Shown here: in pieces, positions 58,126 through 64,000 of the stretch
Numbering within the stretch: position 1 is the stretch's first letter
How the letters are laid out: every line of letters starts with the position of its first letter
Assembly (NCBI GenBank): GCA_023419605.1
Contig: JAEZXR010000119.1
Span: 1-64,000 of the forward strand
Length of the DNA stretch: 64,000 nt
Direction of reading: 5' to 3'
Origin: Bacillota bacterium
Lineage (GTDB): Bacteria; Bacillota; Clostridia; Acetivibrionales; JAEZXR01
The notes under the pieces: model-generated
Told to the model about the DNA's origin: nothing
What the model saw: the letters and a program-made list of their open reading frames with translations, nothing else
Database searches by the model: none
Translations under genes and position numbers: made by a program

Positions 58126-58901
58126 AGATAGCAGTAATGTCACCTTCAAGGGACCAGGGAATTACAACGGTCAGCGTTTTGTTGGGCTTAACCCTGGCAC
58201 AGACCCAAGGGCAAAGCGTGTGCCTTACACATTCCGGAATTGACAGTTTTTCTTTAGATTCCTATTTGGGCATATCAAAATACAATGATAAAACAAAGTC
58301 CATCACCCAGATCATTCGACTGCTAGAGACCCATGCAATATCCGGTAACGATATCGCTGACTATTGTACGAAGATTGAAAATAATTTTGAGCTGCTGAAT
58401 ACGGCAGCTCCCGATGTAAACGGAGAGGAAAGCGCAAAGTTGTTAAAATTTGTGATTCCGAACCTGAATCATGATATTGTTATAACGGATGTAAAGACAG
58501 AGCTATGGGAGGAGACAACCCAGCAAACCCTGCAAACGGCAGATGTAATAATCATCGTTTTGTCTCAGAATATACAAACGGTGAAAAAACTTGAAGCGTG
58601 GAAAGCATCGGAATATTATGCTGCCATACATGGAAAGCCGACGATGTACATTATAAATAAATTTGACGGGTATGTATCCTCTTTTCGTGATTTTACGAAG
58701 CTAGCAGGCTTGAAGCACATACAATGCTGTAAAATATCATACTCCCCCTATATAAAAAAGACAGCGAACCTGGGGAAATTACATACTTTATTGCCCTATA
58801 TTATTGAAAGAGATGTGAGGGTATGTGAGCTTAATAATGACCTTAAGGAGTGTATGCAAGTAATTATGGCGCACATGGGTAAGCGGTGCAATTGGAGGTA
58901 A
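58122..58901 (+). CDS. CpaE/MinD-like protein with degenerate P-loop
   Basis: 259 residues. The overall pattern is that of the ParA/MinD/CpaE group: MKIAVMSPSRDQGITTVSVLLGLTLAQ at the start, IVITDVKTELWEETTQQTLQTADVIIIVLSQNIQTVKKLE in the middle, and MYIINKFDGY. The deviant Walker A (normally KGGxGKT) is replaced by SPSRDQGITT, lacking both lysines, so ATP hydrolysis is unlikely. CpaE-like proteins place Tad pili in the cell. It overlaps the previous gene by 4 nt and precedes the secretion ATPase by 6 nt. Confidence 0.78.
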   Translation: MKIAVMSPSRDQGITTVSVLLGLTLAQTQGQSVCLTHSGIDSFSLDSYLGISKYNDKTKSITQIIRLLETHAISGNDIADYCTKIENNFELLNTAAPDVNGEESAKLLKFVIPNLNHDIVITDVKTELWEETTQQTLQTADVIIIVLSQNIQTVKKLEAWKASEYYAAIHGKPTMYIINKFDGYVSSFRDFTKLAGLKHIQCCKISYSPYIKKTANLGKLHTLLPYIIERDVRVCELNNDLKECMQVIMAHMGKRCNWR

Positions 58902-58907
58902 GTTCAC

Positions 58908-60746
58908 ATGACAAACATAGTACTCACCATCATCACCCTGCTGGGAGGCGGGACTGCGCTGTACTTGCTCTACATCAAAGCCAAAAAGGAGCGGCCGGAT
59001 TATAAACCCTCAAATACTTTCACCATGGAAAAACTGTTGGACATTGTAAGGAACAGTCTCCTGGACCTGGTGAAGGATGAGAGCTTTGAAGGCCTGGAAG
59101 ATGAAGAGGAGTTTGAGAGTATATACAAACGTAAAGCAAGGATACAGGAAGCGATACGTAATTGTGTGCATGGCATTGACTCCGCGAAAATAATTGTTCA
59201 GGATTTGATCAGAAACATTATAGCGGAGAAGCTTCCGGATGAAGCCTCTGTACTTCAGTTAATTGATTTTAATTCCCATGATCTGGAGCCGCGAATAAAA
59301 TTTGAGATCCTCATGTACTTCTTTAAAAAGTATTATGGCAAGGATGCTTTGGCCGAATTAATCGAAAAATATTATCTGGACCGAGAGCGGTATGAGATTG
59401 AGGAAAAGCTGGAACCAAGCTATTTAATTACGGAAGACGACATCAATGATATTTACGCAAAGGAATCTATTGAATTGAATTACAGTGTAATGATCGATAT
59501 CGTAACGGTGTTGATATACCAGCGGTACAAAGGGTTTGGCATTGTGGATACCATCAGGGAAATGAATATAAACGGATTTAACTGTGGTACTTCCGGGTCC
59601 ATATTAAGCAACGTGGGTTCCGTGGAAATGGATGTCCCAAGAGCGCCGAGATCCGTATGGTTGTATTTCAGAGGGAAATATATTCATTTAAAATTTTTAA
59701 ACTTTGGGACAGAAGAAGAATTAAGAAGAGTGGTGCAGCTGCTTTGCAGGTACAACAATCCCGGACCCTTAACGGAAAAGCGGGGATATCTTGTAAATAC
59801 AATGTATGATAAATCCCGTGTTCTGGCCTTACGGCCACCGGCTTCCGAATATTGGGCGGTTTTTGTCCGGAAGTTTTCACTGTCGGATCAATCTACGGAA
59901 GCACTTATAAATAAGCCTTATACAAAGAATGCCTACCTTGCCGTTAATCTTTTGATCTATTTGATGAAGTGCGAAGTTACCTGTGCTGTCACCGGCAGGC
60001 AGGGTTCGGGAAAGACCACACTCATGGCGTCACTGGTTAAATTTATAGACCCGCGGTATACGATACGTGTTTTGGAAATGGCCCCGGAGCTCTACCTCAG
60101 GGAATTATACCCGGAAAGAAACATACTTTCCGTCCAGGAGACGGACTATGTATCGGCTACTGCTTTACAGGATGCTTTGAAAAAATCCGATGCAGCCGTA
60201 TCCATGGTGGGGGAGGTAGCTACAGACTCCATTGCAGCGCGTATGATACAGCTGGGCCAGGTGGCCTCATTGTTTACCATATTCTCACATCATGGAAAAA
60301 CACCCAAGGATCTGGTTTACTCCTTAAGGAACTCTCTGGTCAATGCAGGCGGGTTTACCAATATGCTGACAGCAGAGCAGCAGGTGGTGGATGTAGTGAA
60401 AGTGGACGTGCATTTGGATTATACGCCGGATGGGAAACGGTACATAGAAAGGATTTCTGAAATTATTCGACTGGATGAAGCCATACCGTATCCCAGGTAT
60501 GATGAGAATGATCCCGTAAATTCAATCAATGCCATCACGAAGGAATATTATACCCGGCAAACGGACCGGCAAACCTTCATTACCAGAGATATCCTTACCT
60601 ATGATGTGAAAACACATACCTATCATACTGCAGAATGGTTTTCAGAAAAGTTGACAGATTATATGCTGCACAATATATCGGAGCAGAATGCCAGCGATTT
60701 TAAGGAGTTTATTGTGAACCACTGGAAGGGAGTTGAGAATTTATGA
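58908..60746 (+). CDS. Secretion ATPase TadA/CpaF (type II/IV secretion)
   Basis: 612 residues. One N-terminal membrane segment (about 2-20, unusual for cytoplasmic CpaF), then a long N-domain (about 25-330), then the ATPase core with Walker A GRQGSGKTTLMASL (about 364-377) and Walker B-like SDAAVSMVGEVATDS, ending in HTAEWFSEKL. TadA/CpaF hexamers power assembly of Tad/Flp pili. Walker B lacks the classical Asp-rich box but keeps the acidic Glu in VGEV. GGAGG lies 8 nt before the ATG. It overlaps the next gene by 4 nt. Confidence 0.92.
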   Translation: MTNIVLTIITLLGGGTALYLLYIKAKKERPDYKPSNTFTMEKLLDIVRNSLLDLVKDESFEGLEDEEEFESIYKRKARIQEAIRNCVHGIDSAKIIVQDLIRNIIAEKLPDEASVLQLIDFNSHDLEPRIKFEILMYFFKKYYGKDALAELIEKYYLDRERYEIEEKLEPSYLITEDDINDIYAKESIELNYSVMIDIVTVLIYQRYKGFGIVDTIREMNINGFNCGTSGSILSNVGSVEMDVPRAPRSVWLYFRGKYIHLKFLNFGTEEELRRVVQLLCRYNNPGPLTEKRGYLVNTMYDKSRVLALRPPASEYWAVFVRKFSLSDQSTEALINKPYTKNAYLAVNLLIYLMKCEVTCAVTGRQGSGKTTLMASLVKFIDPRYTIRVLEMAPELYLRELYPERNILSVQETDYVSATALQDALKKSDAAVSMVGEVATDSIAARMIQLGQVASLFTIFSHHGKTPKDLVYSLRNSLVNAGGFTNMLTAEQQVVDVVKVDVHLDYTPDGKRYIERISEIIRLDEAIPYPRYDENDPVNSINAITKEYYTRQTDRQTFITRDILTYDVKTHTYHTAEWFSEKLTDYMLHNISEQNASDFKEFIVNHWKGVENL

Positions 60747-62749
60747 TGATGTTCATCATGGTAGCAGTTATTGCGACCCTTTTCTTGGCTTCCGGCATGA
60801 TTCTCCTGTTTGGCAATACCAAAGGAAACCGCAAAAAGACCGTATCCAAAAAGAACACCAAAAAGCCGAATTCGCTTATTTCTACGGCTACGTACAATAA
60901 GGCTTATGACATGCTCAATAATACCTTCTTAACCCGAAGCGGATTACGAAAACTCTTCGACAGATTGGCTGAGCTATCCATTTACAACGCAGAAGATTTA
61001 AAAATCATAGCCGTCAGGTTTTATGTGCTGTCAGTGGCCGCATCCATTACAACAGTGGTAGTAGGCGCTTTTACATTCAAGGATTTATTTTCTACTTTAT
61101 TATGCGTTGCTTTTGCCTTTGTAGTAAAGAACACCCTCATCGACAAGCAGGTGGACGGCATACACTTTAAACTGTTGAAACAACTGGCGGTGGCTATAAG
61201 CTCCCTGCGGCAAAATTATCTACGGTATAACTCCATACCGGATGCCGTGTCCGAAACCGAAGCCGGACCTTTGGTCAAACGGGCTTTTGAGGAAATCCAT
61301 CTGATTTTGACTTCGGAGAATGATGAAATAAGGCTGCAAGAGTTTTACGCGTCGACTCCCTTTAAACTTCTTCAAACCCTGGCAGGTGTATGTTTTAAGT
61401 TGAATTCCAGCGGGGATGTGCAGTTGTATGACGGTACATCCAACTTTATCCAGGCCATGACCATGATGAGCTCGGAAATAAATCTTGAAATAAGGCGGAT
61501 CTCCTTGCAAAGGGCAAGATTTGGTTTCCTGGAAATATTGCCGCTGGCACCCATCGCCGCTGTGGGAGTGATAGAAAGGTTCTTTAGCGGTGTAATCCCG
61601 GGAACTTCCATCATATACCACGGAGTCATGGGATACCTGACGAGAATCTTAATCGTATTGAGCGCTATGGTGGGCTACACGGTGATTGTAAAAATAAACA
61701 GTGCTGTAACCATAAAAGCGGATGATCGTTCGGAATGGATAAAGAAGCTGTTGACTCGAACTGAATTCAAGCAATTTATTCAGGATATTTTGCCGAAGAA
61801 ATCAAAAAAAATAACGCAGAAAACAAAATTAATAAAAAGTGCCTTGAGCAGAATCGATATTTACCATTTGTATGCAAGAAAAGTGATCTATGCCTCCATT
61901 GCACTGGTGGCTTCCATAATAGCAGCTTTCTTCATCGTCAATCTGAGCAGAGATTTTATCTATCGAAATGTAGCGGAATTATCACTGATCGGAGGGGAAA
62001 ATCTGACGCAAAAGGATATTGAAACCAGAAGAAAAATGGATGCTATTTATCTATCGGGACAAAAGCTGAGTGAAAAGCAGACCACTCAGTTTGTAGAATC
62101 CTATCTGCCGAAGCTGCAGGAATATGATAAGCAGGCACAGGTAAGAAGGCTGCGCATGAAGTATGATGCATACTACGGGACTCATTTCCAGTGGTGGATG
62201 CTGCTGGCCTGCTACCTCATATCGATAGGTGCCTGGTTTATGCCGGAAATGACGTTAAAGGCAAGACGATGGTTTATACGCACAGAGGCAGAGGAAGACG
62301 TTTTACAGCTTCAAACCATCATTGCAATACTGATGAACACAACCTGTGACACGCTGGACATCCTCTACTGGATGGAACGGCAGAGCAGAGTACATAAGCA
62401 TGCCTTGCTGGCCGCCTACCATGAGTATCCCTCCAATCCGGAGCTTTCACTGAACCGGCTGAAGGCAAAGGCTTCTCTCCCGGAGTTTAAGCGAATGATC
62501 GACAAGCTGATTCTGACCATTCATCAGATTTCTGTTGCAGAAGCATTCAGTGATCTAATTACCGAAAGGGATCACATATTACGCATCAGAGAAATTGCAC
62601 AGGTTACATCCATTAACAAGAAAAGGCAGGCCGTGAGCCCTTTGTCAATGCTTCCCTTAGGAATTACAGCCTTTGGTTACATATTATTGCCCTTAGGAAT
62701 TTTGGGCTTTCAAGAATTCACAAATGCATTATCCAATTTTGGCCACTAG
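60743..62749 (+). CDS. TadB-TadC-like fused membrane protein
   Basis: 668 residues with about eight hydrophobic segments (about 4-24, 90-130, 265-315, 375-397, 490-508, 640-660). Two type II secretion F-like (T2SSF) halves are visible: the first around 140-310 (HFKLLKQLAVAISSLRQNYL and LEIRRISLQRARFGFLEILPLAPIAAVGVIE) and the second around 520-655 (EEDVLQLQTIIAILMNTTCDTLDILYWMERQ). In most Tad loci TadB and TadC are separate genes of about 300 residues, so this looks like a fusion. It would be the inner-membrane platform for the TadA ATPase. Confidence 0.82.
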   Translation: MMMFIMVAVIATLFLASGMILLFGNTKGNRKKTVSKKNTKKPNSLISTATYNKAYDMLNNTFLTRSGLRKLFDRLAELSIYNAEDLKIIAVRFYVLSVAASITTVVVGAFTFKDLFSTLLCVAFAFVVKNTLIDKQVDGIHFKLLKQLAVAISSLRQNYLRYNSIPDAVSETEAGPLVKRAFEEIHLILTSENDEIRLQEFYASTPFKLLQTLAGVCFKLNSSGDVQLYDGTSNFIQAMTMMSSEINLEIRRISLQRARFGFLEILPLAPIAAVGVIERFFSGVIPGTSIIYHGVMGYLTRILIVLSAMVGYTVIVKINSAVTIKADDRSEWIKKLLTRTEFKQFIQDILPKKSKKITQKTKLIKSALSRIDIYHLYARKVIYASIALVASIIAAFFIVNLSRDFIYRNVAELSLIGGENLTQKDIETRRKMDAIYLSGQKLSEKQTTQFVESYLPKLQEYDKQAQVRRLRMKYDAYYGTHFQWWMLLACYLISIGAWFMPEMTLKARRWFIRTEAEEDVLQLQTIIAILMNTTCDTLDILYWMERQSRVHKHALLAAYHEYPSNPELSLNRLKAKASLPEFKRMIDKLILTIHQISVAEAFSDLITERDHILRIREIAQVTSINKKRQAVSPLSMLPLGITAFGYILLPLGILGFQEFTNALSNFGH

Positions 62750-62797
62750 CTACATAAGAATCAACCGGTAGAAAGTTACGGAAGGGAGGGGAACTGC

Positions 62798-62893
62798 ATG
62801 AACAGTTACTTTATAGGGGCGATTGTTGCGTTTGGTGCTGCGATTGGAGCAGGAGTCCTATTTATGATACTTAGAAAAAGAGCAGGGGGGTGA
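62798..62893 (+). CDS. 31-residue membrane peptide of the Tad-type operon
   Basis: 31 residues, MNSYFIGAIVAFGAAIGAGVLFMILRKRAGG: one hydrophobic helix with a basic C-terminus, very short. Well supported as a gene by GAAGGGAGGGG 7 nt before the ATG, tight spacing in the operon (48 nt after the TadB-TadC stop) and a stop followed by the pilin-like gene. It may be a minor pilin precursor, a small partner of the platform protein or a membrane anchor. No family recognised. Confidence 0.65.
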   Translation: MNSYFIGAIVAFGAAIGAGVLFMILRKRAGG

Positions 62894-62996
62894 GATATAG
62901 ATTCATCACAACCGGAAAGGAGAGGGACGAAAAAACTATTTATGTGGGTAAATAATAAACAATTAAAATAAAGAAAAGGAATGGAGTGAGGAAACA

Positions 62997-63563
62997 ATGG
63001 AAGGTGAATTAGGTTCGGGCGCGAGGATTGCCATTGCGCTGATTGTTGTGGGCGTAATCATAGGGATTATATTCGTAATATTGGGTTTCACAAGAGGTGC
63101 TACCAACCAGGGTGTTGGAACGGTACAAAATGCAATGGACCAGATGCAGAGTTCAACCTTTGATGATTATGACCAGCAGATCATGAGTGGGACGCAGGTA
63201 AGTTCAGCCATCAAATTGTTTGAGGGGAGGCCCATTGGTGTTATCGTTATTACAGCATTGTCAAAATCTTCGTTATATGGTATAAATTATGGTGCTCGAT
63301 TTCAAGATACAAGTGCTACCAACAATCATATTAGCTTTACCTCCACTTTTGATGGCGCTGGATTGGCAAAAGCAAATACAGCAGATTCATTCTACACCGA
63401 AAATCTTTTTGTCAGTGGTGGATCAATGGCTTTTAATATGAATACAATGGATACGAAAAAGTCAGGAACCCCTGAGTTTATTCGGCCCACAGCTAAATTT
63501 AAGGCTGAACTTATAAAGGATACCTCCGGCACTATAACCGGAGTATGCTTCACTCAGCAGTAA
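62997..63563 (+). CDS. Pilin-like secreted protein 1
   Basis: 188 residues. The N-terminus (MEGELGSGARIAIALIVVGVIIGIIFVILGFT) is a pilin-like leader: short charged head, then one hydrophobic helix, without the standard Gly-Phe/Leu type IV pilin cleavage pattern. The rest is soluble and Ser/Thr/Asn-rich, with DDYDQQIMSGTQVSSAIKLFEGR (about 58-80), which recurs in the next protein. Its place after the TadA and TadB-TadC genes makes it a probable structural subunit or minor pilin. GGAATGGAGTGAGG precedes the ATG. Confidence 0.7.
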   Translation: MEGELGSGARIAIALIVVGVIIGIIFVILGFTRGATNQGVGTVQNAMDQMQSSTFDDYDQQIMSGTQVSSAIKLFEGRPIGVIVITALSKSSLYGINYGARFQDTSATNNHISFTSTFDGAGLAKANTADSFYTENLFVSGGSMAFNMNTMDTKKSGTPEFIRPTAKFKAELIKDTSGTITGVCFTQQ

Positions 63564-63580
63564 CCGTGTATTGTTCGTGT

Positions 63581-63606
63581 AGAGGAGATTCTCCAGACTC
63601 TCCTCT
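63581..63606 (+). terminator. Hairpin between pilin-like genes
   Basis: AGAGGAGA pairs with TCTCCTCT across a 10-nt loop; there is no T run. Probably an mRNA-processing or partial-stop hairpin that lets the first pilin-like gene be expressed more. Confidence 0.5.
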
Positions 63607-63640
63607 ATAGCATAGAATACATAAAAGGGAGGCAATCGCC

Positions 63641-64000
63641 ATGGAATCGGAAGCGGTCAGCAGTGTAAAAATTGCCATACACCTAATGGTGATCAGCACG
63701 TTGATCTTTACCATCCTCTTGACGGTGAATATAGCAAAACCCTATATCTTTGATATGATCCTTGGGGTTGTAAATGTGACGGAGGAAGAGAAGGCAAAAC
63801 AGTTCGATGATTACGATCAAAAATGGGTGTCCGGGACTAAAGTGCTGCGTGTGTTGAAATTATATGAAAATACCGGATTTGGCGTTGTATACGGGACAAA
63901 AAAGACCCAATCCTCCGGGAATTACGCCGTGAACTTTGGAGGCGTATTCAAGGAGTCGGATACCTATGCTCAGGGTTATCGGATATTGAACTTCACAGCC
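63641..64000 (+). CDS. Pilin-like secreted protein 2 (partial)
   Basis: The first 120 residues are present and open to the window end. A short polar head (MESEAVSSVKIAIHLM) runs into a hydrophobic helix (VISTLIFTILLTVNIA) and then FDDYDQKWVSGTKVLRVLKLYEN, a clear match to FDDYDQQIMSGTQVSSAIKLFEG of pilin-like protein 1. So the two are paralogues, probably from a tandem duplication. AAAGGGAGG stands 8 nt before the ATG. The rest of the gene and operon lie beyond the window. Confidence 0.72.
   Translation, partial: MESEAVSSVKIAIHLMVISTLIFTILLTVNIAKPYIFDMILGVVNVTEEEKAKQFDDYDQKWVSGTKVLRVLKLYENTGFGVVYGTKKTQSSGNYAVNFGGVFKESDTYAQGYRILNFTA

Overview
The window looks like the chromosome of a Gram-positive, endospore-forming anaerobe of the Clostridia (Bacillota). 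Pointers are strong AGGAGG-type ribosome binding sites, several GTG/TTG starts, a YtxC-type sporulation protein, ZapA, a DUF1540 peptide, BioY, a type VII secretion locus of the Bacillota type, and many sigma-A-like promoters and intrinsic terminators. No rRNA, tRNA, CRISPR array, insertion sequence or prophage was recognised. The species cannot be named from this sequence alone.

Layout. 1-6600: flotillin, zapA, a phosphoglycerate-mutase-like metalloenzyme, a large U32 peptidase-like rRNA-modification candidate and dut. 6600-12700: glycerate kinase, bioY, DUF1540, a GME-fold protein, ytxC and a P-loop/Asp23 fusion protein. 12700-18000: an unknown membrane protein, a class 1 isoprenoid-type enzyme and an 822-residue oxidoreductase-rhodanese-TusA-DsrE2 fusion for sulfane sulfur. 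18200-23400: a two-component system running into an ABC exporter (ATPase plus FtsX-type permease), the usual layout for peptide sensing and detoxification. 23800-25700: a DUF4914 PEPCK-like protein.

26100-37200 is a metal-handling region. On the minus strand copA, a lipoprotein, copZ and csoR form one operon behind a clear promoter with a GC-rich CsoR-like operator. On the plus strand are two FtrD-like (DUF2318) membrane proteins, a stalk-domain protein, an HMA-SafE-cupredoxin fusion and a two-component system. Three of these plus-strand promoters carry the same 11-bp-periodic direct repeat (CTTCATAAGATCTTCACA) exactly 9 nt before the -10, which predicts a small regulon of the neighbouring OmpR-type regulator.

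37200-41650: a 2-hydroxyacid dehydrogenase, a yybP-ykoY manganese riboswitch with a TerC-family protein, a zinc-dependent phospholipase C-like protein and an amino-acid permease. 41900-56000: a type VII secretion locus (EssC, EsaB/YukD, three WXG100 proteins, a TPR protein) carrying two polymorphic toxins with nearly the same N-terminal module and different C-terminal tips, candidate immunity genes and an orphan HNH toxin tip with its own SMI1/KNR4 immunity genes. EssA, EssB and EsaA are not in the window. 56250-64000: a Tad/Flp-type pilus or secretion operon (SAF/CpaB-like, unknown protein, CpaE-like, TadA/CpaF ATPase, a combined TadB-TadC membrane protein, a 31-residue membrane peptide and pilin-like proteins), running off the end.

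The most unusual signal outside genes is a roughly 100-130 nt imperfect palindrome present four times (7971-8075, 11705-11836, 34871-34976, 40087-40185). Its single-stranded joints are conserved while both stems change with compensation. Read in one common orientation, all four copies lie upstream of a gene. It is a candidate structured leader RNA or a dispersed palindromic repeat.
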